The notes under the pieces are model-generated. The model was not told the DNA's origin. It saw nothing but the letters and a program-made list of their open reading frames with translations, and made no database searches. A stretch of DNA of 64,000 bases from Porites lobata. Lineage: Eukaryota; Cnidaria; Anthozoa; Scleractinia; Poritidae. How positions within the stretch are numbered: position 1 is the stretch's first letter; every line of letters starts with the position of its first letter. Where the stretch lies: NCBI GenBank assembly GCA_942486035.1, contig CALNXK010000181.1:256001-320000 (forward strand), read 5' to 3'. Shown here piece by piece: positions 20,918-33,301 of this stretch. The position numbers and the translations under genes are program-made.

Positions 20918-22039
20918 GTCTTCCCATGCTCCTTTGTTTCTTCCTGAAAACCCTCATTCCCAGTTCCCATCGCGTTTAAGATGGTCCAATTTGTTTTAAT
21001 TAAAAAATATACACCATCTTTATTCGATTAAACCCTTCAACTGTTTATGTAAACATTTCTAGAGTATCCGATATTAAAAATTACTGGATTTTAAAAATTT
21101 CACAATTACTGACAACAATTACGAGAATTTAGTTAAAAACATTTGAAAAGCAAAAAGATTTTTAAAGTTCGAACGTGTCCCTTTTTTGCTGAGATGGAAT
21201 ATTTATTGTCTGGATGATGTAGTTTAAGTTGCCCCAAGTGCTTCACGCATAATCTATTGATTGATTGCTTTCTACACAGCGTTGATTGATTGTTCTGAAT
21301 GGGAGCGGTATTATAGGATAGTTTTCCATCTGCGGAGTTACAGTAAAGCGTACTACCATCCCCTCTCCACCAAAGATTGAATTAATAATTTCACTATTGG
21401 AAGCTTTTAAATCGGCCTTTGGTTGTGAATTTCAGTTTCAATTTCTGCACTCAGTCCTGCATACTTAATGAGCAGTAAAATCACACGCGAGGTAGTTATG
21501 AAATTTCTCCCAAGTCGGTTTTCTTGAAATTGATGTAGACGTCCTTAAAGCAATTTTATCCATTTAAAGATTTTTCAATCTGATCGAATACAGAGGGTTT
21601 TCCGCTAGTGCCATGGATTTCACAGAACAAGTACCAACTCCGGATTCCAGTTAAGGATCCGGATTGCGGATTGCGGATTCCGGATTCCTGCTTTTATGCC
21701 GCAAACGCGAATACGGAGAAGTTATCTTGAAAAAGTCATTGTTCATTATGCGCATGCAGGAAAACAGATTTGAATTTGAGGCTGGTTGCGGCAACGACTA
21801 ACACATTCATTTCTTCAAATGATCGCTTCACTAATGAAATTCTGGGGATACACTTGACCAGTTTTCATTGTAATCATCGATGACGGCATTTTATCGAGTA
21901 AATACGGCATAGACAGAAGTTCAAGGGATAATAATCTAACTTAACGTAAAACACAAACAATCTCTCACAATGGAAAGTTTCTCGGAGATATCAGTTGTGA
22001 CCGGATTCATTTACCGCCGTGCTAGAGGAGGTCCTCCCA

Positions 22040-23285
22040 TCAAACGAACCTTCAAAAAATTCCGGATGTGGTAGAGGAGAGTAACATCGCTATGTTTGCC
22101 CACGACACAAGATCTCTTGAAAGAGGTCAAGAGGGGCACCCAACGACAATTTTCGGAAAATTATCTGTTCGGAAGACGATTTGAGGTCTAAAAATTTCGG
22201 ATCATTTTCTGAAAAATTTCTTGCTTGCCTCCAGTTTTCGGATCTGAAAAAAATCGATTCGACCCATTTTAACGGTTTTTACCCTAAAAGGTCACCTAGG
22301 TTTTTTCTCAAATTTTAAAAAGAAATTTTGACCCTAAAATTTTCGGATCAATATACAAGGCTCAAAAATTTTTAGGGAATATCCATCTGGAAATACTAAA
22401 GTACGTTCAACAATGGTTTAAAACTATATTCTCGTTAGGTCCCTGGGTAAGTCTGCTGGTGATGTCGTGTGTCGGATCTGAATCGACTCGACCCTTGGTC
22501 GTGACTTTTAACGAGACAAAATGCAAGGCTTATCTAGTCAAAGGTTCTACGACCTCCTAACGACCTCACATGGAGCAAACAAGTGTTTGAGCAGTCGTGT
22601 CGCGCAAATAAGCTGTTAGGTTACATTAGCTATAGACGTAATACAGGATTCACACGAAGCACTGGCGTTAGGCGATCGGTTTACGTCACTTAAGATAGAT
22701 CTGTTTTCGGCTATGCAACCCCAATTTGGGCTCCTCAGTCTATCGAACTAATTACAAAAATTGAAAGGACATAGATGCGTGCCACTAAATATATTCTCAC
22801 ATTCCCATTTTCCTTCACAATTTCTTACATGGATAGACTTAAAACTTTGGATCTGCTGCCATTAACATTCTGGCAGGAGTATCCACAGGCGTCCGAAGCT
22901 CACGTTACGAGTCTGTTATGTAAACAGTAACTTTCTCAGATCTTCTCAATAGATGTCGGTGTCGTGTTACAAGCAATCGTTGAGACTTTGTATGAGAAAT
23001 AAAATACTAAGGCCTGCGGACGCTAAATATCATTATTCTTACTTATTTTTCTATAAAATAAATAAAGGAGACTTACGTTTGATGTATTCCTGTGTTTTTT
23101 GGTGTAAATTCATCGATTTAGTCGGGTTTTTTGGCTATTATTGTTTGACCCCTCTCACTCTCCTATCACGAGGCCTACCAGATCTTAGTCCAGTGGTGTT
23201 ATTAAATTCGTAGAGCCTAAATGTAAGACAGCAGCTTATGAAAAGTCCAATATCATCAGATACATACGCGTCTGGAACGTTGTTA
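22040..23285 (+). mobile_element. CR1/L2-like LINE relic with reverse-transcriptase C-terminal part, unit C
   Basis: Starts within the reverse-transcriptase palm: PDVVEESNIAMFAHDT, where the usual catalytic FADD is degraded to FAHD. It continues with thumb/connection-like pieces (NKLLGYISYRRNTGF, VFGYATPIWAPQSIELI, MRATKYILTFPF, DRLKTLDLLPLTFWQE) and then the part shared with unit B (YSYLFFYKINKGDL.., IIRYIRVWNVV). Stops and frameshifts throughout. Bases 22130-22440 are a separate AT-rich insert rich in TTTTCGGATC words (GAGGGGCACCCAACGAC.. start). Confidence 0.65.
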
Positions 23286-23700
23286 AGCGGACACTAAGCC
23301 GGGTCCCGAAACGAACGTCTGATATTTCCCTTTACATTGAACCCCTATTCAGTGGACACCTCTATTCTTGAGCGGACGCGGACACTAAAATAAGTTGTAT
23401 CTGGCTATAAATTTCTTTTGTTAAAAGCCTCTGTTAAGCGGACACCGGACTGAATTGACAATAGTAGTATTGGATTACGTTCTTGAAATACTTACTGAAG
23501 TCAGCTAATGTTTTTGCATTTACAAACAAATTAAAGTTAGTAATGAAAGGTAATGAACCTTAACTCTAGATATCTTCTTTAATAACATGCAACTTTATCA
23601 CAGTACAGAGTAACCGTTGAATCTTAATCGCTAACAAACATTGCGCAATTTTTACAACCTAACAAAATTGACGCAAGGTCCCGAAGGTTTTAATAAAACA
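23286..23700. mobile_element. Truncated Tigger-like element, unit C
   Basis: Carries the middle of the unit B element (AAGCGGACACTAAGCCGGGTCCCGAAAC... through CTGTTAAGCGGACACCGGACTG) but has lost both inverted ends. Confidence 0.65.
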
Positions 23701-24366
23701 TTTTTGTTCTATTATTTCATTATTTATTTTTTATTTTCTATTATTTTTTGCGGAATCCTTGCCACTTTTTCTTTGTTATTTCGTTTGATTACCCTTATGT
23801 ATTTGTATTTCGTACCGCGCTTCGATGGTTTAGTTTCAAACAGAGGTTTGGAGGCTACAACTATATATTAAAGAAACCCAATCGAACCACATGTTTAAAA
23901 ACATTGTTTGATTTCTTTTCATATATTTTTTTGCTATCGGCTTATTTCTCTTAATTCATACTGTTGGCCCTTTACACCTACGCTAGGTTTTGCGATAAAC
24001 GTATTTTACATTTTGGAAAATACCGTAAAATTTCGAAAATAATCCCCAGGGCCATTTTTGAGGGGCCTATCTATTTTTGGAAGGGCTTATATTCGTAGAG
24101 CGAAATCGGCTACGTTTATACTGGGAGGGAAATGTGCGTCTTTAAATCCATTGGGCTAGCTTCTGGTTGGAAGGGTAATTTTTGTCGGTAATTTGTGGCA
24201 AGTTTTTACTGAAACTCGCTTTGAGGACGTAGATCTTTCTAAAACTCAACCATGCAAGTACTTTGTCTACATGTACCTGGAAAATCAAAGCCAAGACTGA
24301 ATACTGAACTACGCAAACACCAAAATACAGTGAAACCTTCTGACTACAATCATTTGGCACACGTAA

Positions 24367-24542
24367 TACAGTCAAACCTCTTTAATACGGACACCAAAGG
24401 GACAGAACCAAGTGTCCGCTTTACAGAGTTGTTTTTTTTTTTAGAGGTAGGGAATGTATGATTTTTGGTATTTCTGGGACCAAACGAACTGTCCGTAATA
24501 GAGAGGTAGCTAGAGGTGTCCGTAAGGAGAGGTTAGACTGTA
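24367..24542. mobile_element. Small Tigger-like MITE, 172 bp, unit C
   Basis: Same insertion as in unit B at 13225-13394 (TA-CAGTCAAACCTCT ... GAGGTTAGACTG-TA), so it predates the B/C duplication. Confidence 0.85.
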
Positions 24543-25339
24543 TTCTTTGGCAAATGCAAACATTAATGTGTTACTGTACAGTTTTTGCCTTGTTCTATTT
24601 TGAATTTGAGGGCAATTTCCGAGTATAATCAATTTGGGGTTTTTCTTCGTTCCTCAAAAAAGCCTTTGTTAAATATCAGACGATTGATTACCCTACGAGC
24701 AGTGGTTTCTCCAGGCCGGACGCTACGCTACGAAAGGAGAGAAACCACCGCGCCACAAAACAACTATAATTCAAATTCTCACTGATAAGTCAGTCTTCCT
24801 CAAGCTGTTCGAGGTATAAGGAATAATGTGTGAATTTGAAATAGATCACATATACCAGAGACACAGTTAATACGAGTCGCTGATGGTTCATTGTTACTTC
24901 CAGTGCAACTCAACATAATATTCTCACTGCATACAATTGGCCCGTGACGTGGGAAATGAGTAACTCCTTCAATTTCCGTCGTGCTGGGCCTGCGCGCTGG
25001 TGGCATAATGGATTGCTGCCCTTGGTTAGAATTGCCCAATTTCTGCCCGCCTCTTGGCCAGTTAGTTGAAGTGACTTCAAAGTTTCGCCCTTCCCACCTC
25101 CCCTGGTGGCGGTTGATCTCACATACCCACACTACTCTGCATTCTTATTGTCCTGGCAGTCGCTGTTTCCTCTAATAACCTAGTTCCCCGTGTCGGGACA
25201 ATAGGCATGCAGTGCGAGTATTATAGGACAGGAACAGTTTTCGCTCGCTTAGTTCTCTCCTGTTCTTTGAAGATCTACTCAGGGATTATCGCAATTTGAC
25301 CAAAAAATTAAAATTAAAATTAATGTCGAATCTTCGTTT

Positions 25340-26045
25340 TATTCACCTTTCTTCTGTTGAGAATCATCCTGCCAGCAGAGCATTTCTTTCGCTTGCTCGA
25401 TTTTGGCGTACTAGTGAAAAGTTCCCCATGAATCGAGGAAGATCTTTGTTGACCATGCGCGGCACGTTGCTAAGATATAGTTTCTAACCCAGGCCTTTAG
25501 TCGTACGCTTGCTTCAGCCAGCTCGGTTATGACCAGTGGTTTAAATATAGATGGATGCTCACACTCGAAAAAAACTAGTTTGACGACACAAAACAAGATT
25601 GTTTAGTCCAGAAGTTCGGGCTGCGGCAACCTCAAATGTTTGACGTGATTCAGGCAGAGCTTCCTTTTCTCCTCCTCAGCCAATGATCATGAGGCTCTGC
25701 TCGCAGAGTGTTGAGAAGCTACAATCCTGGACAAAAGGCCTGGGGAAAGTGATGAAATATTCGTGATTCCTGTAATTTCTGGTTGTCGTAAATCGCCTTC
25801 AACGTTGCTTGTGGGGTGAGGGGAGGGGTTGGCCACATTCGACTTCAAAAGCCTCACAACAGCAAATTTTAGCTGAAATTTCTCCCATGAACAGGCTGTT
25901 TGCAGCAAGCGGTTCACGTGGTACCAAATTGCCATATTGTTTCTGTTGTCCCAGTACGTTCCTTGCTCTCCAGCATAGTAGACAGGCTGATTCTAGACTG
26001 AGAAAACAGCGGACAGACCTAAGTAGTGTATCTAATTGGTTCAAG
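25340..26045 (-). pseudogene. Unrecognised ORF relic, unit C (frameshifted)
   Basis: Carries CFLSLESACLLCWRARNVLG joined directly to QQKQYGNLVPREPLAANSL, then MGEISAKICCCEAFEVECGQ. In another frame come EGDLRQPEITGI.., RIVASQHSASRAS, CVVKLVFFECEHPSIFKPLV, LKAWVRNYILATCRAWST and LCWQDDSQQKKGE. Compared with A and B, C lacks an approximately 90-base insertion with a hairpin (3834-3944 in A) and so shows the uninterrupted joint. At least two disruptions make this copy non-functional. Confidence 0.35.
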
Positions 26046-26728
26046 CAAATTTCTCACGCTTCATGACCAATCGTATCTGAGTGGTGTGACGTGATCAGTA
26101 TGGAGTTTCTGTACGTCGTATAACAGAGTAGCCTCAATTACCAGCTGCTGTTCGGGAAATGAGCCCACGCTCCTTCCCTAAACAGACAGCAGAACGCATG
26201 GGTTTGCTATTGTCAATAACCACCAATCAGATAGTTACCTGCTCAAATCTAGCAGGCCGCATAAATTTATTTTCTTGCAGCATATTTCAAACGGCGGATG
26301 CAAATTTGTTGTTTGATGTAGTACGCGATCGTGTTTAAGAGCGTTTTATGCTTAAAACTTAAAATATTTACAAAGAAAAGTATTGGCTTAGAGAAACTAG
26401 CAAATGGTAGGTGTGTTTTTGAAGTTCAACCAACCGGAACTATGGTTGTTGACAGAGTGAAAGAATACAATCCGTACGTGTTTTTGTTGATTTTTTCGCT
26501 GATTTTCATGGCAAATGCCAAAGCGACGACGAGGCAAAGTACAACATTTTTTCGGTATTTAATGACACTTCTCATGTCCGATGTTTGGTAACGACGCGTA
26601 AATTAAAATTTTGAATTGACGTCACAGCCACGATTGGCCACTCACGCGTCCAGCCGTCTCTACTCGGGAAGGACCGAGAGAACGGCGGAAATCGAGCCTA
26701 ACTCGAAATCCTTATCTTGCAAAACCTC

Positions 26729-26812
26729 GCGTGTCTCGTATGCCACTAAAGTTAAGTAACCCTTTTCACGCGGGGTCAGGAACTGGATGGGTGTCTAACC
26801 GAGAATATATCC
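26729..26812 (+). ncRNA. 5S rRNA-like sequence block, unit C
   Basis: As in unit B, with a few substitutions. Followed at 26840-26915 by a stretch that on the minus strand resembles a tRNA A-box (TCTAGTGGATAGCGCTTGA). Confidence 0.35.
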
Positions 26813-28330
26813 TAAAGACTCCTAGTACTGTGGGATTAATTTAATGAATTCAATGATCACTTCAGGACCCAGTGTTCAAGCGCTATCCACTAGACAAAGA
26901 TCTCTAGTGCATAATGTAATTGTTTCCATTAATACTTATCCATTGGACAATGATTTATCCGGTGGAAAGCACTATCCAACGTTTGAACAACCAGGGGCAG
27001 GAAAATGAAACGTATTCCCGATACACAAAGCAAACAAAGGGAAACTGGTCACGCAAATTTTAACACTTTCTAAGCTGTTTAACATGTAGAACATAATAGT
27101 CCAGAGAGCATTTTACGTCAAACTAAACACTATATTTTCCATTTTTGCGCAAAATGAACGTAACAATCACCATAAGCTGAAAGAGACTTAAACACGGAAC
27201 CACAAAGTAATATTTTTTCTTTGTCATGAGAGTAACACGTCTACAAGACAAGGGTACTAAGAAAAATTTCAAGCGCCAAGGTTCCAAACCTAACAGCGCT
27301 CCTAAATATTAAAAAGATATTAACAACAATGCTGCCACAAAATTCAACCACTGATGTAATGACGCCAGTGATCAGAATCATCTACAATGACGTGATTACC
27401 GGGAAAATGGCCAATAAAAAGAACTGCCTCAACACCATATTGGTTGATAAAGAATGCCAAAAAACTCAACTTATTATAAAGATAAGGCCGCACAAAAAGC
27501 TACTTCGCGAGTAACAAATAACTCACTTCCGTGAGCCCTTATCGCTAAAATCATGTTGTTACAATGATGATTGACACCATAGCAAACGTCTTGGTTCCTT
27601 TTTCAAGGAAAAAGGAGGTTCTTCTTGAGGATCTTCAATCCCTAAAAGCATCAATGGAACGAGAAACTGAAACGTGATTTTTTTAGCAAATGGTTAAACC
27701 ACACAAACGGATGCTTGACTGTAGATGTTAAAGAACTCTATCCTCGTCTATTTACGGTTTCTTTTTTAAAAAAACACCTTAAGTGTCCAAGGAGTGTGCC
27801 ATCACTACATGCACCAATCAGACCAGAAACTAAAACTACTACCATACAATGGGAGCGCGCTTCCCAGAAAATAACTTACAATGGCCTAAAGGGTGCAAAT
27901 GATTCGCTGTAAACAGGATAACTTTTGAACTTTTCGTAAAAAAAATCGTGCTTTAACTCCTTCTTGAACAAACTTGCCTCTTTTAACAAAACTCAAATAC
28001 TGTTTTGTGTGGAACATACTTACACACTAGACTTTCTACAAGCCTTGAAAAATAGCCTTGTAATAACATCTTACTTAAATTTTTGCGTTAATCGAAAAAA
28101 AGCAACTATGTATTTGATACCCCCTATTTAGTGTTGAGAGATCTAACATGCTATCAGCTGGGAAGAACATTAACACTTTAAACGATTTGGAAAGTTCCTT
28201 TTAGCAACCAGGAAAATGAGCCAGATCCAAATTCATATAACATTTTGCTGATTAGCTCAAATTTACAAGGAAATATTAATAACTCATTCTACACAGTTAA
28301 GTCACACAATGTTGAATACGTTAATTAAAT
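26813..28330. other. Unit C body up to ZNF3, non-coding
   Basis: Matches B 15803-17509 and A 6060-8455. No conserved frame. Confidence 0.5.
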
Positions 28331-29701
28331 TTACGACGTTAGGTCCGGTAACCTCATATGGTCATCATAATGTTGACGAAGCAACGGCTTGGTCTTTATC
28401 ATCCTAAGACAAATCCAACAACGGTGTCTTTCTTCGTGTATTTTAAGAGATGTCCTCCAACAAAAGGCCTTGTTACACTGCTTGCACCTGAAAGGTTTTT
28501 CACCCGTGTGTATTCGTTCATGCGCTCTCACATATGGTGACTGGCTAAAGTTCTTGTCACAATGCTTGCACTTAAATGGTTTCTCACCAGTATGTATTCT
28601 TTCATGTCTTTTCATATTTCCTGCCTGGCTACAGGCCTTGTCACAATGCTTGCACTTAAATGGCTTCTCACCACTATGTATTCTTTCATGTCTTCTCAGA
28701 TATCCTGCCTCGCTAAAGGCCTTGTCACAATGCTTGCACTTAAATGGCTTCTCACCAGTGTGTATTCTTTCATGGAGTTTCAGATTTCCTGCCCGGCTAA
28801 AGGCCTTGTTACACTGCTTGCACTTGAAAGGTTTTTCACCTGTGTGTATTCGTTCATGTTCTTTCACATATCGTGCCTGGTTAAACGCCCTGTCACAATG
28901 CTTGCACTGAAATGGCTTCTCACCAGTGTGTTTTCTTTTATGTTCTTTCAGACTTCTTGCCTGGCTAAAGGCCTGGTTACATTGATTGCACTTAAATGGC
29001 TTCTCACCAGTGTGTATTCTTTCATGGAGTTTCAGATTTCCTGCCTGGCTAAACGCCTTGTTACACTGTTTGCACTTAAAAGGCTTCTCACCACTATGTA
29101 TTCTTTCATGTCTTTTCAGACCTCCTGTCTGGCTAAAGGCCCTGTCACAATACTTGCACTTAAATGGCTTCTCACCAGTGGCTTTTCTTTCATGTAGTTT
29201 CAGACTTCCTGCATAGCTAAAGGCCCTGTCACAATGCTTGCACTTAAATACCTTCTCACCAGTGTGTTTTCTTTCATGTACTTGCAGACTCCCTGCCTGA
29301 CTAAAGGCCTTGTTACAACGCTTGCACTTAAATGGCTTCTCACCTGTATGTATTCTTTCATGCTTTCGCAGATCTCCCCTATGGTTAAAGGTCTTGTTAC
29401 AATGCTTGCACTTAAACGGCTTCTCACCAGTGTGTATTCTTTCATGTAGTTTCAGATTTCCTGCCACGCTAAACGCCTTGTTACACTGCTTGCACTTAAA
29501 AGGCTTCTCACCACTATGTATTCTTTCATGTCTTCTCAGATGTCCTGCCTGGCTAAAGGACTTGTCACAATGCTTGCACTTAACTGGCTTCTCACCAGTG
29601 TGTTTTCTTTCATGTCGTTTCAGATTTCCCACCACTCTAAACGCCTTGTTATACTGTTTGCACTTAACAGGCTTCTCACCAGTGTGTCGTCTTTTATGCA
29701 C
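28331..29701 (-). CDS. C2H2 zinc-finger protein ZNF3 (16 fingers, broken 5' end)
   Basis: Probable nuclear DNA-binding protein with 16 fingers in 28-residue steps, the largest array in the window. Finger 1 has lost its second cysteine (KCKQY), finger 6 its last histidine (HERKA), and finger 13 its core phenylalanine (KACSQ). It ends in the family tail with the CWICLRMIK..HYDDH finger and MRLPDLTS. The frame is open upstream only to 29734 (TGA at 29735-29737) with no ATG. Aligned with ZNF4, a 2-base insertion in the preceding finger (CATCATCAGG against TATGCAGG) and loss of its cysteines destroy the original N-terminus. Either it is spliced from another exon or it is a 5'-damaged copy. Confidence 0.75.
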   Translation of the reverse strand: MHKRRHTGEKPVKCKQYNKAFRVVGNLKRHERKHTGEKPVKCKHCDKSFSQAGHLRRHERIHSGEKPFKCKQCNKAFSVAGNLKLHERIHTGEKPFKCKHCNKTFNHRGDLRKHERIHTGEKPFKCKRCNKAFSQAGSLQVHERKHTGEKVFKCKHCDRAFSYAGSLKLHERKATGEKPFKCKYCDRAFSQTGGLKRHERIHSGEKPFKCKQCNKAFSQAGNLKLHERIHTGEKPFKCNQCNQAFSQARSLKEHKRKHTGEKPFQCKHCDRAFNQARYVKEHERIHTGEKPFKCKQCNKAFSRAGNLKLHERIHTGEKPFKCKHCDKAFSEAGYLRRHERIHSGEKPFKCKHCDKACSQAGNMKRHERIHTGEKPFKCKHCDKNFSQSPYVRAHERIHTGEKPFRCKQCNKAFCWRTSLKIHEERHRCWICLRMIKTKPLLRQHYDDHMRLPDLTS

Positions 29702-29860
29702 TTCCAGATTTCCTGATGATGGGTAAACTCCTCGTCAGAATGCATGTACTTAACACTACTTAGCTTTAATGTGTTGATCTCGTTATCACTCGATCAATAC
29801 ATCAAGGCCTCGTTCTGAGATTTCCCTGTAATGACCGAATGGACAGGGTTAACCCGGAAT
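29702..29860 (-). pseudogene. Degenerate N-terminal finger and leader of ZNF3
   Basis: Aligns with ZNF4 codons 1-50. The CGGTCATTACAGGGAA joint and the AAGCTGAGTAGT-like stretch are present. The start codon is lost, stops occur, and KCKHCDKEF has become KYMHSDEEF. Confidence 0.6.
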
Positions 29861-31635
29861 TTTCAACATCCGCGCGTCAGAGGTCATTCCCGGTCGTATT
29901 CATAGAAACGAAAAGAATCTGGCGATGCAATTGAAACCACAAGACAGTGTCTTTAGTGAGAAATTGTGGACCTGAGTCTGCGATCAATTAAAAACCAATT
30001 ACTGGTCAGGGATAACTTTCAAAAAACGTCACCTGTGCTCAATCACTCGTAGACTTGAGCCCACAATACAGTCATGTGACACAGGTCAGCGGATAGCCTT
30101 TTTTGACAGCTGTCAATTGACCATAATATGGATGTCCACCATCAAGTTTTCTTCAAAAACAGATTGTATATACCTTCGACACCTAGCTAATAATGTCCGG
30201 TCATTACAAGAAAGTCTTGCACAGTTATTACTATAAATCTTCCCTTAGCAGCCAATCAGAGGGTGCATACTATTGTAGTCATATAGTAAAATGGTTTCTC
30301 ACCCTTGTGTGTTCTCACAGTAATTTTAGTGATGTTTGCTGCAAACAGCTGATAATCAAAGCTAACTCAAGTCTATTTGATTCTATTTATGTTTTAACAA
30401 ACACAAAAAGAAACATGCTACCATGTCTACCACACATGGTGAGGTCATTTAACATGTCATGTCAATAATTTGAAAACTAAGGTGGACAAAGCTAATGTTG
30501 GAAAATAGGCAAATTCATGCTACAAATGATACACAGGGTCATCCCATTTAATTCACTTATCAATCGTTTGCCCAAGGAAGGGGAGGTGGGCATTCCAAAG
30601 AAATTTGACTTTATAAAGCACATGCAAGTAGCGATTTTGACATCTACAACAGTCTCCCGGGGTGCAAAAGTTGTCTCAGCCACCATCTTAGAGAAGGGAG
30701 AGGACCTGAGAATGAGTGATGAGCGGTCTACCATCTTGGACAATACCCAGTGGTCATTTGGATAAACTTCTTGCACCATGTAAGGGATCCCAGAACAGTC
30801 TTGGATTCTGGATTCCATGCTGTGAATTCCAGATTCCAGGTACTAGATTCCAGATTGCATATCAGTAGAACCTGGATTCAAGATTGCAACCGTTGGTGGC
30901 TTTCCAGATTACTTGAGCTGTATTCGGGATGTCAAAGTCCAAAATCCGGATTCCACAAGCAAAAAAATCCCGGATTCTGGATTCTACAACTAAATCTTTC
31001 CTGGGTTCCGGATTCCCTAACACGAGGCAAAGTTTCCAATGTACCCAACAGTGATCTTTTTTTTTTTGAAGTTTCTTGTACCTCAGCTTTGAGAAGAAAA
31101 ATTTACACAAAACCTCATTTATATCAAAATTTGTTTTCTACTTACGTTTTTACTAAATACTGCCCTGCAACAAGTTTTCCATGTAGAAAAATTGAATTGA
31201 AAAATCATCCGTACAGACAGGAAACAGTCCTGGAATTCTGCGTTAGATTCGCTAGTATAAAATTAAATGAAGTTCTTCACTCCAGTAACAAATATCAGCC
31301 CTTAGACATGTAACAATACTATGTAATACTATGCACAACAATTCACGGATATTTTCAGATGCATAAAAAGTGAACTGCCAAGTATGGTCAATTGTGACCA
31401 AGTAACTACTCTCTGGAGATGCTAAGTGTTGCAATAAAGTATTGTGAGTGCCCATTAGTTCCTTGAAATTACTGTACAAGCTCTGTGGTCCTCAGGCGTA
31501 GGAAATTGACTCATCATAGAGATCCAAGGGTGGAAAACAGTGACATTTGGAAACCCGAAAATGTCAAATTTCACTTGGGATGCCACTATCAATCATGGGG
31601 CAAACCATAGGTGTATTAGTACTATGATAATCCCC
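29861..31635. other. 5' flank of ZNF3, non-coding, shared with unit D
   Basis: 29870-30180 matches 42450-42760, and 30490-31040 matches 43980-44390. 30780-31020 is a run of degenerate GGATTC(C/T)(A/G)GATTCC words typical of an old interspersed repeat; the 187-codon plus-strand frame across it is repeat-derived. No gene seen. Confidence 0.55.
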
Positions 31636-32775
31636 TTTTTTTAACTGGAAGATGTAAACCCTATTTTAATTTATTCAATTAAACACCCCCCGATGTTTAT
31701 AAAATTTTAAGCGTTTTCGATGCGGCGTTTATTTTTAAATCACATTTCATAAATCATTGACAGCAATTACGATAAATATTTTAAAATATATGTAGACACT
31801 AAGATGTTTAAAGTTCCAAGGTTTCGCTTTTCTGGCGGGATAGAAAAGTTATTGTCTGGATGATGTAGATAAAGCTGTCATAAATGTTCCTCGTATAATC
31901 CTGGAATAAACGCCGCATGGGTGAGAGAATAGACGACCGGAAATGCGTCTGTGTTCGCAGGCTAGACATCTGTGTTTTACCGTCGGGGCAGGCCTTCTAC
32001 TCATGATCTGTGGAACCTGTAATCCGTTAGTAGGTGAAGATTTCGGTTTAATCGCTGCATTCCTGTTAACTCTTGCCTACGTAATGACCAGTGAACTCAC
32101 ACGAGCGATAGTTATGAAATTTCTGCCACCTCAGTTTTCTTGAATTTGAGGTAAATGCCTTCACAGCAATGGCCCATTTTACAGTTACAGGTTGAAACCA
32201 GGCTGGAGTTGACCTTGTTTTGATACAACCCTTCCTGCTTTATTATTATTTAAATCATATGAACCTAGGATATGGCCTCGCTCTCCATGAGTTCCGGGGA
32301 CTCAGATTTTTTCTTTGTCCCACGCTCGTGACATGCTGGTCATTTCATTTTCACATAAATCATAAGTGTCCTTATGCTAATCATTATTTTCAATCAAGCA
32401 TAATTTCCATTACAAAACGAAGGAGGTTTGTATCAAAACAAGCTCAACCTCAGTCTCACGTTCACTCAAAGGCTAGGGTACCAAGTCCACAACTGTAAAA
32501 TGGTCTATTTTATCCATTCAAAGATTTTTCCGCCTGATCGAATACAGGAGTCATCGTGAAAAATGTACTGCCTTGGTACTGCTCATTAGCCATGTAGTAA
32601 TGCAGATTTCAATACCCCATGTTCGATACTGATGACTCCGTAGCTTTATGAAGAAAACTGCAAATTTTGCACAACTCTATTGTCTCCCAATTCCCAGAAG
32701 ATATGAGCATTAAGAAAAACCACAAAATATAAAAGTATGACCAGAAAGCATCGAAGTCACATTAGAATTTTAAGA

Positions 32776-33301
32776 AAGTGGAACCTCTATTCAGGGACAC
32801 CCTCGCGACCAAGGAAAGTGTCCCCTGAATAGACGTGTCCCTTTAATAGAGTAAGAGGTTATGGGCTGGGGTTTGTTAATAATTAACCGAAAAAAGAAAA
32901 TATATTGTTTTCATTTTGCCTCTGAATATGTTGCAGTCATTAATTCAATCAGCTAGATAATGTATACAAAAAACCACGTAACCGTTTCTCTGCAATATTG
33001 AGTGTTGATTTGCCATGTTGTGAAAGCTGTCGTTATCGTGACTAGTGTACACTTTAATTACTAAGCAACCTTCTTTGTTGTCAGTCACGTTTTTAGTACT
33101 ACTAAATGCGTCACCCAAATGGAGGTTAAACCTGGGTACCGGGACAAAGAAAAAGTGTCCCATTTCTATGAATAGAGGTGTCCCTTCAACAGAGGTAAAA
33201 GATACAAAGATTGTCTAAGCATTTTCCGGGACCAAATTTTGTGTCCCCTGAATGGAGGTGTCCCTTGTATACAGGAGTCCTAGAGGGGAGGTTCCACTGT
33301 A
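32776..33301. mobile_element. Tigger-like element, ~524 bp, unit D
   Basis: Left end AGTGGAACCTCTATTCAGGGACAC, right end GTCCTAGAGGGGAGGTTCCACTG followed by TA. Interior words GTCCCCTGAATAGA and GTGTCCCTT.. recur in both orientations. No transposase. Different sequence family from the elements in B and C but the same terminal style. Confidence 0.7.

Larger units (their letters stand above)
10281..20961. repeat. Segmental duplication unit B (carries ZNF2)
   Basis: Second unit, closest to C in non-coding sequence and closest to A in the sequence 5' of the zinc-finger gene (19450-20960 matches 9640-10280). It contains a LINE relic, two Tigger-like elements and a private inverted-repeat element at 19713-20540. 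An approximately 845-bp stretch just 5' of ZNF2 (18605-19450) is missing from unit A but has counterparts in C (30300-30540) and D (43090-43200), so A probably lost it. Confidence 0.85.
20962..31635. repeat. Segmental duplication unit C (carries ZNF3)
   Basis: Third unit. The body matches B closely. The sequence 5' of its zinc-finger gene (29790-31040) matches unit D (42440-44390) rather than A and B, so the family splits into two promoter-side classes, A/B and C/D. Confidence 0.85.

Noticed and set aside
30750..31313. 187-codon plus-strand ORF
   Set aside because: Built from a degenerate GGATTCC repeat (LDSGF.VLDSRF-like translation). The unit D copy does not keep the frame.
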